This document shows positions 17,609 to 26,180 of a DNA stretch of 64,000 bases, in pieces. Position 1 is the stretch's first letter, and the number at the start of each line of letters is the position of its first letter. Location of the stretch: contig CBDFMI010000006.1 of assembly GCA_965249615.1 (NCBI GenBank), positions 1 through 64,000 of the forward strand, written 5' to 3'. A program made the position numbers and the translations under genes. Under the pieces are notes generated by a model, which was given only the letters and a program-made list of their open reading frames with translations, ran no database searches and was not told the origin of the DNA. Source of the DNA: G963555815 sp965249615 [NCBI: bacterium]. Lineage in GTDB: Bacteria; UBA8248; JACPRG01.

Positions 17609-18989
17609 ATGGCCAAGGCCACTAGGCGTTCCACCTCGACCCGAAAGGTGGGCGGGCGAACACAAAAAAATCGGGAATATGTCCTTCGCATGGCAAAGGA
17701 GCACAACGTTAAGTTCATCCGACTCTGGTTCACGGACATGTTGGGCCACCTCAGAGACTTCGTCGTCACGCACAATGAGATCGAGGGCTCCATGTACGAG
17801 GGCCAAGGGTTTGACGGTTCGTCCATCCCGGGATTCGCCCGGATCGAACAGAGCGACATGCTGGCGATGCCTGACCCCTCGACTTTCCAGATTCTCCCCT
17901 GGCTGAGTGAGCCGGATGGCAAGGTCGGCCGGATGTTCTGCGACATCGTGAACCCGGACCGCTCGCCCTTTGAAGGAGACCCCCGCTACATCCTGAAACG
18001 CAACCTGGAGGAGGCCGCCAAGCTGGGATGTACTTTTTACGTCGGACCCGAGCTCGAGTTCTTCCTGTTCAAGAATTCGGACGGGACGGAAGTCCTCGAC
18101 AACGGTGGCTATTTCGATGTGTTGCTCCTGGACGTGGCCTCGAATTTCAGACGCGAAGTCACGAAAGCGCTCCAGTCGATTGAGATTGACATCGAGTACG
18201 CTCATCACGAGGTCGGCCCCAGCCAACACGAGCTTGACCTGCGCTACGCGGAGGCCCTCACCATGGCGGACAACTGCATGACCTACCGCATGGTGGTGAA
18301 AAGTGTCGCCTTGGATCAAGGCATTTACGCCACCTTCATGCCGAAGCCTCTGTTCGGGGTGAACGGAAGCGGCATGCACACCCATCAGTCGCTTTTTAAG
18401 GGTTCCACAAACGCATTTTACGATCCCAAGGATGAATACCATCTCTCCGACCTGGCCAAACACTACGTTGCAGGACTCCTCCGGCACGCCCCCGAAATCA
18501 CCCTCGTCCTGAACCAGTGGGTGAATTCTTACAAGCGCCTGGTGCCGGGCTACGAGGCGCCCAGTAACATCACCTGGGCGGTCGGCAACCGCTCTGACCT
18601 CGTGCGCATCCCTAACTACAAGCCCCGGCAAGGAGGAGGCCACCCGAGTCAAACTGCGGAGCCCGGACTCCGCGTGCAACCCCTACCTGGCTTTCGCGGT
18701 CATGCTGGCTGCCGGTATGGCCGGTATCAAGGGAAAGTGCAAGCTTTCGGATCCCGCGAACCGGAATGTCTACGAGATGACCGAGACGGAGCGCAAGAAG
18801 CTCGGCATTCAGCAGCTGCCCGCCGATCTCAGCGAGGCCATTAGGCTCGCCGAGAAGAGCCAGCTCCTCCGCAAGTGCTTGAGAGAACACGCATTCACGA
18901 ATCTCTTAGAAAACAAGAAACTAGAGTGGCACGAATACCACGCCCGCGTGTCCCAGTTTGAGCTGGACAGGTACCTGGCCGTCTTATAG
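17609..18989 (+). CDS. glnA: Glutamine synthetase type I (alpha form), frameshifted
   Basis: The first frame (to about 18628) has FIRLWFTDMLGHLRDFVV, GFDGSSIPGFARIEQSDM, FYVGPELEFFLFK, NGSGMHTHQSLFKG and APSNITWAVGNRSDLVRIP. Right after IPNYKPR a one-base slip moves the proper continuation into the next frame: KEEATRVKLRSPDSACNPYL and AFAVMLAAGMAGIKGK, ending at 18989. As written the first frame runs on to 18844 with unrelated residues. The C-terminal segment (NRNVYEMTETERKKLGIQQL) lacks the adenylylation-loop form of GSI-beta, so this is the GSI-alpha type. It makes glutamine from glutamate, ammonia and ATP. Whether the slip is real decides if the gene works. Confidence 0.85.
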
Positions 18990-19212
18990 CCTCCGTTTTC
19001 TCTTGAAGCGCAGAGCGAGGAGCGAATCGCCCGGCGGGAGGATTCAGTCCTTCATTTTGAACCCTTCCGGTTGCCCGCCCAATCCAAGTCACGTAATTAA
19101 TCGCAGGACGTGACGAGAAAGTTGGAATCCGGCTGATTCGCCGACTTCGGTCAGATCTTTGCGGGTGACACATTGATTTGCTGAATCATCCACACCGGCC
19201 TAAGAGACGAAC

Positions 19213-19686
19213 ATGTACAGGATAACGAAGGTGATCGATTTCGTTTACGGCCACAGGCTTTTGGATTACGGTGAAAAGTCCAAGGCCATCCGCGGTCACG
19301 GTGGAAGGCTTGAGGTGACGCTCGAGGGCGAGGCGTTGAACGAGACCGGTTTTGTGCGGGAGTTCAGCGAGGTGAAGCAGATCGTCAAGGAATGGGTGGA
19401 TGCGAATTTTGACCACGTGATGATCATGCGCAAGGAGGATCCATTTCTGTCGCCTCTCAAGAAACACAGCGAGTCGGTCTTTGAGATGGACGAAAATCCC
19501 ACGGCCGAGAACCTCTGCAAGGCTATTTTTCGATTACGCGGCCGCCCAGGAGTCCCGGTCGTCGAAGTCAGACTTGTGGCGAGACCCCGACCTCCAGCGC
19601 GTCCTGTCGTGGATAGGATGGGTGGACCCTCTGGCATCCCAGGGCCATTTGAAAAGCCGTGGGAAGTCACCATCTGGTTCGTATGA
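19213..19686 (+). pseudogene. 6-pyruvoyl-tetrahydropterin synthase-like (QueD family), degraded
   Basis: The family fold is visible: VIDFVYGHRLLDY (first zinc His), RGHGGRLEVTLEG, VREFSEVKQIVKEW, NFDHVMIM and NPTAENLCKAIF. However the usual KC--IHGHN motif reads KSKAIRGH, so the catalytic Cys and one zinc His are gone. Around 19530-19560 the expected FDYAAAQ and then GVPVVEVRL lie in two different frames, and a further slip follows. The gene is therefore probably non-functional or badly sequenced. It stands between glnA and a truncated pteridine-reductase-like gene, which fits a former pterin pathway pair. Confidence 0.65.
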
Positions 19687-19866
19687 AAGGAAACTCTTCT
19701 TGAGCTGAAAGCGATGTGGCGCCGGCTTGGTTCGCCAAAACGCCGTAATGCGGGGGCCAAAGCCTCCGCGCCACACCCGCAGGGGGGGGTTGCCCTGAGC
19801 GAAGCCAAAGGGGCCTCACCCCCTGCCCATTGAAGACCTCGTTCATCTTTTGATGGGAGACCCTTC

Positions 19867-20116
19867 ATGGATCTGAAAGGAAAACGCGCCCTCGTCACCG
19901 GGTCTGCAATTCGGGTGGGCCGCGTCATCGCGCTCAAGCTCGCCGAACGTGGCGCTAACGTCGCTGTCCACTACAACCGATCCACGGAACAGGCCGAGGC
20001 CACGGCGAAGCAAATCCGCGCATTCGGCGTGAAGGCCATCACCATTCGGGGAGACGTCACCTAGACCAGTGCGGTCAATTCCATTGTGGACGCCGTGGAG
20101 TCTGGCCTCGGTCCTT
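19867..20116 (+). pseudogene. Short-chain dehydrogenase (pteridine-reductase-like), truncated
   Basis: The ATG at 19867 starts a Rossmann fold: GKRALVTGSAIRVGRVIALK (NADPH motif TGxxxxxG), then VAVHYNRSTEQAEATAKQI. The Arg after the glycine motif and the HYNRS stretch resemble FolM/PTR1-type pteridine reductases. A TAG at 20062-20064 interrupts the frame, but the next codons still read TSAVNSIVDAVESGLGPL. Homology then stops near 20116. The gene keeps about a third of its length and marks the left side of the phage-derived segment. Confidence 0.7.
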
Positions 20117-20572
20117 TGGTGTCGCTAAAGATGGTTAAGAAGAACAATATAAGTCGCAAGGACAAAAAAATCGTAGATGCGTCAACTAAAAAAGGCATTT
20201 CGGCCCAGTACCTTGGAGCGGGCCTTGGCTGCAGACTCTATAGCCCGCGAATGTTCCTAGGGAATGTTCGAACGAATTCCACGGGACGGCTTCGGTCCTT
20301 TTGGTCCCAAACGCTGGGCCGCCCGGCGCCCTCTCTTTCTCCGCCCTTTGGGATCATGCCTCTCATCATATCGAGTGAAACGCATTCTGAATACAGTCCA
20401 TTTATCTATTGACGAGATCCGAGTGGTGGAGCGTTTTGAATTGTGGGTAGTATTCAAATTCCTTTTGCAGGAAGACGCTGTGAAACAGACGGCTAATCTA
20501 AATCTGAACGGAAACGGCGCGGAGGAATCGCCTTCGGACGACACCTGGACCCTGGACCCGTCCTCTGAAACG
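20117..20572. other. Junction region, no recognisable gene
   Basis: Between the broken dehydrogenase and the truncated portal gene I see open frames on both strands (for example 20264-20590 plus and 20257-20544 minus) but no family features or good ribosome sites. The composition around 20117-20250 is more AT-rich than the flanks. The left end of the phage element should lie here; no att-like tRNA copy was found. Confidence 0.4.
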
Positions 20573-20770
20573 TCAGACCCGTTTTGGTGAGAAGCCCATC
20601 ACACCGGATGTCTGCGCGGAGTGGTTGGGTTTGGACGTGAGCTGGCTGAGGGAAGTGGCGCGCCCCGGGTGCATGAAATCGGCGATGTCCTGCCAGCGGT
20701 TGTGCCAGAACTCCCGCCTCTTCTTGAGAGCGCCAAACCTTCTGGTGATTTCTTCTACGTCAGCAGGCAT
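20573..20770 (-). pseudogene. Phage portal protein, N-terminal fragment
   Basis: The ATG at 20768-20770 begins ADVEEITRRFGALKKRREFW and continues HNRWQDIADFMHPGRA, the usual opening of podovirus-type head-tail connector (portal) proteins. After HPGRA the sequence no longer fits and stops at 20573. Only about 35 of more than 500 residues remain. It follows terminase and two small virion genes in the common order, so it is the broken end of a morphogenesis operon running leftward. Confidence 0.6.
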
Positions 20771-20987
20771 CGATCTCGAGCTCCATTGGATGAGTCTTGA
20801 CCTCATCGTAGAACTTTTCAAAAATTTCGCGCTTGCAGGGATAGAGTTCGCCTTCAATCCCCTGAATTATGTAATCTCCTGGGTCCGCCCTCATCTTCCA
20901 CTCGAACGTGTTAACGGTGTCAGCCTCTGTGGCTACTCTGGCGTCCACCAAGATTGGCTTCTTGAAAAACTTCTTCCAATCAGACAT
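20760..20987 (-). CDS. Small phage protein with PGDYIIQG motif
   Basis: 75 residues with an AT-rich strand near a good start (MSDWKKFFKKPILVDARV). The middle reads ADPGDYIIQGIEGELYPCK and REIFEKFYDEV. This pattern (PGD-II-G--GE-YPCKP-IF) recurs in small proteins of tailed phages and is often annotated as hypothetical. It overlaps the portal start by 11 bases, so the genes are coupled. Role unknown. Confidence 0.65.
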   Translation of the reverse strand: MSDWKKFFKKPILVDARVATEADTVNTFEWKMRADPGDYIIQGIEGELYPCKREIFEKFYDEVKTHPMELEIDAC

Positions 20988-20988
20988 C

Positions 20989-21399
20989 TTAACTCCCCAA
21001 GAGGGTCTTACGGCTCACGGGCGCAGGGCCGGTTATCCCGAGGGGACCCGTAAAGATCGTCGCCGCCCTAGCCCCCTTTCTCCTTCTGGCATCTTCCCGG
21101 GACTTCCGGGCGGCCTCATCGGCCCTTCCCTCAACGTCTGGCGGCGCTGCAGGCAGTGGCGGCGCCTTCTCGGCAGGAAGATTCGCCAGCCTGCCCCGAA
21201 GTTCCTCCGCGTTGATGGTGTTTCGGCTTCCGACCTCCTGAAACGACGAGGGCCCGATGCGCCTTACCCCTGCCCGGACCATTTCATCGTCTGAGAACGC
21301 CACAAAGGACTCTTGCTTGAAACGAAGGGGTTCGGTCAATTTCGAGCCGTAGTAACCTCGAGGGATTCGAGGACTTCTAGAACCTCCAAAAATTGACAT
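20989..21399 (-). CDS. Phage structural-module protein with RRRKG...RKTLLG tail
   Basis: 136 residues, directly upstream of the PGDY gene (one-base gap) and downstream of terminase. The C-terminus RRRKGARAATIFTGPLGITG followed by PAPVSRKTLLGS is a signature I associate with a small protein encoded beside the portal in many podo- and siphovirus-like phages. The middle is proline/alanine-rich and charged. Precise function unknown; a connector or internal protein is possible. Confidence 0.6.
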   Translation of the reverse strand: MSIFGGSRSPRIPRGYYGSKLTEPLRFKQESFVAFSDDEMVRAGVRRIGPSSFQEVGSRNTINAEELRGRLANLPAEKAPPLPAAPPDVEGRADEAARKSREDARRRKGARAATIFTGPLGITGPAPVSRKTLLGS

Positions 21400-21411
21400 T
21401 GTCTTCCTTTC

Positions 21412-22832
21412 TCAGACGAGGATCATGCTTTCTTCTTCTTCATCCTCTGGGACATCGTAGTTGTACACGTCGTAGTCCATCACGGCAGTCATCGGCCTGC
21501 CAGTCGCCTCTCCAACCCTTCCAACCTGCCCGCTCATGGCCCAAACCCTAAGAGAGTCCATCCTGTGGCTGTGAACGTCGTGCACCGGGTCTTTCGAGTA
21601 TTCCCTGTTCTTGGAATCCCACTTCCGGCGATACTCCCTCATGCTCTCGATGACCTTGCTGCAATTTCTCTCGTCAACCCAGAGGCGATTAAAATTCCTG
21701 CGCACCGCGTCAATGCCGTCCTGGAACGGAAACTTCTTCAGCACCGTCCAGGTGAACCCCAGGCTACTCATGGTCTCCCGCCTCGAGGTCCCCGAACCCA
21801 GGTCCCGAACCTCGGCGTCCCACGGCGCGTAGTGGTTTCCGTAAGCGTAAGGCTTCTCTTTTAGAATCTTGGCGTAGAACTCAAGTCCTTTCCCTTGAGC
21901 TTCAAAGAAGTCGATGACGCGGCTTTGGTGTTGGGTCTCCTGGATGAACGTGATGGTCGTGTTGTCCCGGATTCCGAGGTCCCAATAGGTGTGAACCGGG
22001 AGACCTGAATCGCAAGGGACGATTGTGAAGCGGCCTTCGTCGTAGGCTTTCTTGGCGTATTCCCCGTAGATGGCCCCCTTCAACGCCCCCTCGAAGGACA
22101 GAAATAGTCCTGCTCGGCGATGTTGGGGTCCATGTTCTCTTCATCGATGAGATGATCCACGTCCTCCCGGGTCTTTGGCCCCTCCCCTTCTGGACGAAAG
22201 CGAGCGGTGGCTAGGATGTCCTGATGCTCCAACCACCACTTGCTCCCAGGGACGCCGTGCAACTTCTCGGCGGTCTTAAACACCCGCCACCCACGATTCT
22301 TCCCCCTCGGAGTGAACGGGAAAATAGCGATCCCCCTGTTGGCCTCGAGGATGGGCCGGGTCAATTCCCACGCCTGGGGATTCGCAATCGGATGCTCACT
22401 ACCCACGCAACACACTGGGTTCCGGCCAATGATGGACTTCTCAAGCCTGTCGGTCCCCACCAGCTGAAGCATAGACCCGTACTTAAATCTCACCTTCAAC
22501 TCCGTCTCGTTCTTGCCAGGAAAACCCATTTTGTTGAGGGCAATCAGCTCCTTCGGAATGCGGTCAAAAAACGGAACCCCCTCATTGTCAATACCCTCCC
22601 ATATAACCCCCCTCGCCTGACCATACTCTGGGAATCCGTAGAGATAGGTTCCGACACGGGTTTGAGCGAGGGCAATAACAGCGTTGAGAGTGTCAAGGTC
22701 CTTGCCGTAGCGACGATGGCACACCCTAACTAGGCGGGTCTTCCCCCCCAGGAACAGAGCCCGCCAAAATGGGCGCTGGTAGGGTCTCGGCCGGTACCTG
22801 TAGGAAAATCTTATTTTGAGGCTTCCAGACAA
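21412..22832 (-). CDS. Terminase large subunit, frameshifted
   Basis: The first part (22832 to about 22085) is the packaging ATPase: YRPRPYQRPFWRALFLGG, a Walker A-like CHRRYGKD, then VGSEHPIANPQAWELTRPIL and EANRGIAIFPFTPRGKNRGW. It stops at 22080. The continuation (to 21412) is in the next frame: FEGALKGAIYGEYAKKAY, then the RNase H-like nuclease half (HTYWDLGIRDNTTITFIQ, and DPVHDVHSHRMDSLRVWAM). A single missing T near 22095, in a YYC-SFEG motif, explains the break. The restored protein of about 470 residues would cut and package phage DNA. As written it is inactive. Confidence 0.85.
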
Positions 22833-23196
22833 GGGGGTGTCCCTCCTTCAGATTCCCATCCGCGCCCACAATCTGGATGGAAACCGAAATGTCTTGGCTT
22901 GGGTCCCCTTCGAACCCACCATGCTCAACGAGCCACTTGAGCGCGCCCATCCTGTCCTGCGCCCTCTGGGGAACATAAGTCTTGCTCCTCTTCCCACTGT
23001 GGTCGAAGGCCACTTCATAAACCGTGTCGGTGGCGATGGCGTGGATCATCGGGACAATCTTCTCACCGTTCTGCCCAGTGAACTCCTGGATGATCCCCTG
23101 GAGGGTTTCGCCCTTGAGAGGCCCATGGGGACCGTAGGCTGTCCGGCGAGTTCTCTTCCGGCCGATCTTCCAGATCCTCGACCCCGCCGGGGACAA
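22726..23196 (-). CDS. Probable terminase small subunit
   Basis: 156 residues from a TTG at 23196, ending 106 bases inside terL. GPLKGETLQGIIQEFTGQNG and AQDRMGALKWLVEHGGF resemble small-terminase-type proteins, which carry an N-terminal DNA-binding segment and a D-R--AL-WL-E-G motif. Position before terL supports the call. The start overlaps the HTH gene in another frame and may lie further downstream or be affected by an indel. Confidence 0.55.
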   Translation of the reverse strand: MSPAGSRIWKIGRKRTRRTAYGPHGPLKGETLQGIIQEFTGQNGEKIVPMIHAIATDTVYEVAFDHSGKRSKTYVPQRAQDRMGALKWLVEHGGFEGDPSQDISVSIQIVGADGNLKEGHPLVWKPQNKIFLQVPAETLPAPILAGSVPGGEDPPS

Positions 23197-23429
23197 AGAT
23201 GAAGTCGTTGGGGGAGATGGTGGGGTCTTTCAGAATGGCCCGCGCACTCTGGACCAAGAGAAAAACGTCAAGAACCATCGGCCGAGCCCCCTTGTTCCGC
23301 AACCGGGACATCCGGCCGATGTCCATTCCGCACTCCCGGGCAAGGTCGCCCCCCGGTCACGTTCCGAGACTTCAGAAAATAGTCAAGACGGAAACCGTCT
23401 TCCATATCCTGAAGGGGTCCGGCCATCAT
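23063..23429 (-). CDS. Phage HTH (Cro/CI-like) protein, frameshifted at a G run
   Basis: The ATG at 23427-23429 (another at 23424-23426) begins MMAGPLQDMEDGFRLDYFLK and SRNVTGG. At a G6 run (23349-23354 on the complementary strand) one base too many separates this from DLARECGMDIGRMSRLRNKG and ARPMVLDVFLLVQSARAIL. Together they form a typical XRE-type helix-turn-helix. The C-terminus PNDFIFVPGGVEDLEDRPEE is acidic. A role as regulator or as DNA-recognition partner of terminase is possible. Confidence 0.55.
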
Positions 23430-24070
23430 TCCTTGACCTTTCGGTTCGAAAATTGGTGCGGGTTCCCCCGCCTACCTGGGGGCGATGCCCAATACCTTCG
23501 GACGTTGCGCCGTCTAGGCTTCATCCTGTCCGTGGGGACTCTTGGCCGTCGCCGCTCACGAGCCACCTACCACCGCCCCGTCCAGAGCATCCACACGAAA
23601 AAGCGAAACTTATGCCAAAATGACGCCGTCTTCCGCTTGATTTTCATGCCCACTCGATGACGTGAACTTGGCATCCAATACCTCATATCAATATTTCCTA
23701 TTTAAAAAATGACAGCCGACTTGCTGTCTGTCAAGGAAAATTATCGCCGTCTGGACAGCGGGAAAATCACAACGGGTTGGGGTGAAAATAAATTCAGGAC
23801 CTATCTGATGGGGGTGCCCGGGACCCAATGACTGTCAACGTCAACCAATACCCCATGACGGACCCTATACGGGAATAAGCAAAAACGGAAAAACTCTCAA
23901 ATTGCGCGGATAGGTTCCCATAACGCGAAGGGCCGCCCCGAAAATCCGGGGGGTCAGTTCCTCAATTTTTCCCCAGAAGGGGATTGATAATCCGCCGGAC
24001 CCCAATTCTACGAAAACCCAACCTCCTTGTAAAACAAAGCTTCTAAAAGAAATTCAACCGCTTGCCCGAT

Positions 24071-24118
24071 TTGCCGGATTCCGCCGGCGTTCGCCAAAGA
24101 CCGCTGAATACCGCCCCG
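24071..24118 (+). repeat. 48-bp repeat, left copy (inverted at 34425-34472)
   Basis: The 48 bases starting TTGCCGGATTCCGCCGG and ending ATACCGCCCCG are identical to the reverse complement of 34425-34472. The repeat contains small palindromes (CCGG-N6-CCGG, GGCGTTCGCC). In both places it stands immediately before a TTCACA pair and the first gene of a small-gene operon. Weaker similarity extends about 75 bases further upstream and stops at the tRNA-Leu border on the right side. Confidence 0.9.
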
Positions 24119-24121
24119 GTT

Positions 24122-24138
24122 TTCACAGTTTGTTCACA
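24122..24138 (+). promoter_or_regulatory. TTCACA-N5-TTCACA site, copy 1
   Basis: Two TTCACA hexamers 11 bases apart, centre to centre, 20 bases before the start of the first gene of the left operon. Three more copies with the same spacing exist in the element. Spacing of one helical turn suggests a protein-binding site. Confidence 0.65.
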
Positions 24139-24157
24139 GCAAAAGGAGGATGACTCC

Positions 24158-24298
24158 ATGGCAGAGGCCACCTATGGGCCCGCGCTCGAGTTGGCCATCA
24201 AGAATGCGGAGGACGACGTGGTAGAGCTTGACTCACAGATGAATTGGTGGCTGGCAGGAGGGGTGTTCGCAACCCACATGAAGCGGGAGACGCCATGA
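24158..24298 (+). CDS. Small phage protein, fusion of two genes of the mirror operon
   Basis: AAAGGAGG precedes the ATG. Residues 2-28 (AEATYGPALELAIKNAEDDV) match the product of 34003-34209 minus (TTYGPALEQAIKNAEDDV). From MNWWLAGGVF onward the sequence instead matches the start of the membrane protein at 33624-33791 (MNLWLAGGVF), then diverges. So a deletion fused the first and third genes of the operon here, leaving 46 residues. Its stop overlaps the next start (ATGA). Confidence 0.65.
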   Translation: MAEATYGPALELAIKNAEDDVVELDSQMNWWLAGGVFATHMKRETP

Positions 24299-24588
24299 GA
24301 ATTCCCAAGAAGGTCAAGATCGGTGGCCTTGTTTATGAAGTCGTGTTCGATGCGAAACACTGCGTTGCTCAGAGTGTTTACGGGCAAGAGAGCGCATACA
24401 GGCAGAAGATATTCTTGGATCCAAATGTGCCAAGGGACAGGCAAGAGGAAACCTTTATCCATGAGATCCTTCACGCCATAGACCACTCATTTAATTCCAA
24501 CAAGAATCGTCTTGGGGAGCAGAAGGTTCAATTCATATCTTCTGCTCTCTACATGGTTTTGAAGGAAAACGGGATCTTTACGAAATGA
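24295..24588 (+). CDS. Small HExxH metalloprotease-like phage protein
   Basis: 97 residues from the ATG at 24295. The central motif ETFIHEILHAIDH is a zinc-peptidase HExxH with a third His, as in ImmA/IrrE- and SprT-like phage proteins. The N-terminus (RIPKKVKIGGLVYEVVF) and C-terminus (VQFISSALYMVLKENGIF) fit the family of small phage-encoded putative peptidases. ImmA-type proteins cleave phage repressors, but no repressor target is identified here. The gene overlaps the preceding one. Confidence 0.75.
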   Translation: MRIPKKVKIGGLVYEVVFDAKHCVAQSVYGQESAYRQKIFLDPNVPRDRQEETFIHEILHAIDHSFNSNKNRLGEQKVQFISSALYMVLKENGIFTK

Positions 24589-24930
24589 GAACCGTCGGAA
24601 TAGGATCCGGAACTCAAGCGAGCAGGGGTGGCAGTGGCTGACGGTTCCAATTAAAAACCCAAACGAGATGCTTTACACCCAAGGAGCTATGACTCTCTTT
24701 TGTCTCTGGCAAAAACGAAGGGTTGTCAGTGTGGTATGGTGCGCCGCCGAGGCGTTCATGCCACTTCGGATTGTGGGGTGAGACGCATCCTGATAAGGGA
24801 TCAGATTCCCAAATGCAAGGTTTTTTATACAGATTCTATTTTTTGGTTTTATTCCAACACTTTGCGGCGGCTTCTCGGGCTATCTCAGAGAGCCGTTTCT
24901 TGCTCAATTTCTTCGCCGACGGGGGTTGCC
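24589..24930. other. No gene assigned
   Basis: About 340 bases between the metalloprotease-like gene and the next. The following reading frame opens here, but codons before the GTG at 24931 do not look coding. No promoter pair is clear. Confidence 0.4.
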
Positions 24931-25170
24931 GTGAAAAAGATTCTAACGGACGAAGAAGAACACAGAGACAACAGGACATTCGTTCTGGCTCATCGGGCGT
25001 GTCTCGAAATCAACCCCACCCATCCCGACAACGTTGCAGAGAATTTGGTGGCGTTGGTGCAAACCTGCGAATCGGCAGTTAAAGAAAAAGACCTCGGTAG
25101 ACTGATTACGAGAGTTGGAATTATTGGAGAAGTCCTCGCCCGCATGGGTGCGGTGAAGGAGGGGGGATGA
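24931..25170 (+). CDS. Hypothetical phage protein
   Basis: 79 residues from a GTG at 24931 (KKILTDEEEHRDNRTFVLAH, then ACLEINPTHPDNVAENLVAL). Predicted mostly helical and acidic. Its last codons overlap the ATG of the zinc-ribbon gene (GGATGA), so both are co-translated. I do not recognise a family. Confidence 0.55.
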   Translation: MKKILTDEEEHRDNRTFVLAHRACLEINPTHPDNVAENLVALVQTCESAVKEKDLGRLITRVGIIGEVLARMGAVKEGG

Positions 25171-25280
25171 GACCCCGGGAGTATTGCCCCGCTTGCGGGT
25201 GTGTCCGTGAGGTCGTCCGAATCAAGGGCAAAGACTACTGCGCGGAGTGCAAGACGCTCCTGGCAACGTGCTGTGATTAA
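25167..25280 (+). CDS. 37-residue zinc-ribbon protein, left copy
   Basis: Begins with MRPREYCPACGCVREVVRI and ends CAECKTLLATCCD, with two CxxC knuckles and a terminal Cys pair. A near-identical copy is encoded on the other strand at 33381-33494; over about 100 bases spanning gene ends and the following ribosome site only about three differ. Such small single-ribbon proteins bind zinc and often DNA, RNA or RNA polymerase, but no target is known. Confidence 0.75.
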   Translation: MRPREYCPACGCVREVVRIKGKDYCAECKTLLATCCD

Positions 25281-25292
25281 GGAGGCGTGCGA

Positions 25293-25478
25293 ATGACCCT
25301 CACCCCCCGCCAGAGAGTGAAGGAGTTTTTGCTGGAGTATGAAGGCAAGCCCTACCGCTTCCCCAACGAAGAAGCGGTGCAAGATTTTGTCACTTGCATG
25401 GAAGAAATCAAGAAAGCCGGGGAAACCAGGAAGGCCATAGAGAGAGCATGGCGTGAGACATTCGATGACCCTTTCTAA
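25293..25478 (+). CDS. Hypothetical phage protein (MTLTPRQR)
   Basis: 61 residues after GGAGGCGTGCGA (ATG at 25293): TPRQRVKEFLLEYEGKPYRF and PNEEAVQDFVTCMEEIKKAG. The start region and ribosome site match those of the mirror-operon gene at 33133-33368 (MNLSPRQRE), but the proteins diverge after about ten residues. Predicted helical. Function unknown. Confidence 0.6.
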   Translation: MTLTPRQRVKEFLLEYEGKPYRFPNEEAVQDFVTCMEEIKKAGETRKAIERAWRETFDDPF

Positions 25479-25746
25479 ACGCCGGCGAGAGGTGGCGAAG
25501 GCGGTTGATGCCCTTTCTCAGGCAAAACCCAAGCCGACAAAGGAGGAATTGAAGATGCTTCACGATTTAGAGAATGAAATGGAAACCTACTCGAAAAAAA
25601 CGAATGAAATTAAAGGTGAAATAAATTCATACTCGGCGAATAGCCTGAAACCATCAGGAGACAAGGACACCTTCGAAGCCCTGCTCAAGCGGGCTGTTCA
25701 ACCTTCAACAATCCCACCAGAAGACGATACATCCGATCCGTCATAG
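25465..25746 (+). CDS. Hypothetical helical phage protein, 3' end replaced by insertion
   Basis: Starts at ATG 25465 inside the previous gene. SKRRREVAKAVDALSQAKPK and ELKMLHDLENEMETYSKKT predict a coiled coil. From about 25685 the codons run antisense through the end of the transposase fragment, so the last ~20 residues are probably not original. The insertion of the IS1595-like element ended this operon. Confidence 0.5.
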   Translation: MTLSKRRREVAKAVDALSQAKPKPTKEELKMLHDLENEMETYSKKTNEIKGEINSYSANSLKPSGDKDTFEALLKRAVQPSTIPPEDDTSDPS

Positions 25747-26083
25747 ACCTGGTGTTGTGCCGGAAGTCGAACTCGCCCAGGTACTTCGGCAAGTGCTTCC
25801 GAGATACGTGGATATGCGTGCTCAGAATGCTCCGCTTGAGTAGCGACCAGTAGCCGTCAATGCTGTTCGTGTGGCTTTTTCCCCGCAAAACAAGAACATA
25901 GTGACCGTAGATCGTTTCGTTAGGTGAGACTCTACCGTCCAGTCGAGGCAGAAAGACGTTCCAAACAGTCTGATATAATCGACGGACTTTTGTGTGACCA
26001 AATAAACCGGCATAGGTCAGAGTGCCATCCCGCCCGATGCTGATTGAAAAAACCAAGCGACTTCCAAAATCCCATTCAAACAT
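25685..26083 (-). pseudogene. Chimeric remnant: YAGLFG-domain fragment fused to C-terminal half of IS1595-type transposase
   Basis: The N-terminal part (frame open from about 26192) reads VPEIVPETDGEIMFEWDFGS and GRDGTLTYAGLFGHTKV, a pattern I recall from small uncharacterised bacterial proteins. After about LDGRVSPNE the sequence becomes the last part of an ISXO2-like transposase: SHTNSIDGYWSLLKRSIL then HLPKYLGEFDFRHN. The N-terminal part of that transposase lies at 27402-28118, on the far side of the methyltransferase gene and on the same strand. The transposase was therefore split by insertion. Confidence 0.75.
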
Positions 26084-26180
26084 AATTTCACCATCAGTCT
26101 CTGGGACTATTTCAGGGACTCGAACTGTGCCCAGAAGAAGATTAAGAAACTGCTTGGCGTAGTAATATGTACGGAAGTTC

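Larger units (their letters stand above)
23430..24157. other. Control region between the late genes and the left small-gene operon
   Basis: A 26-residue frame at 23567-23647 minus (MKIKRKTASFWHKFRFFVWM...) may be a tiny gene but has little support. At 23979-23993 lies GGGGATTGATAATCC, the same motif found in the central palindrome at 28967. GACTGTCAACG at about 23831 also recurs near 28999. TTGTAAAACAA (about 24030) and the 48-bp repeat at 24071-24118 recur inverted near 34.5 kb. The region is likely a regulatory or replication region. Confidence 0.5.

Noticed and set aside
23199-23660. 153-codon plus-strand frame
   Set aside because: It is antisense to the terminase/HTH genes and its composition follows them; no family features.
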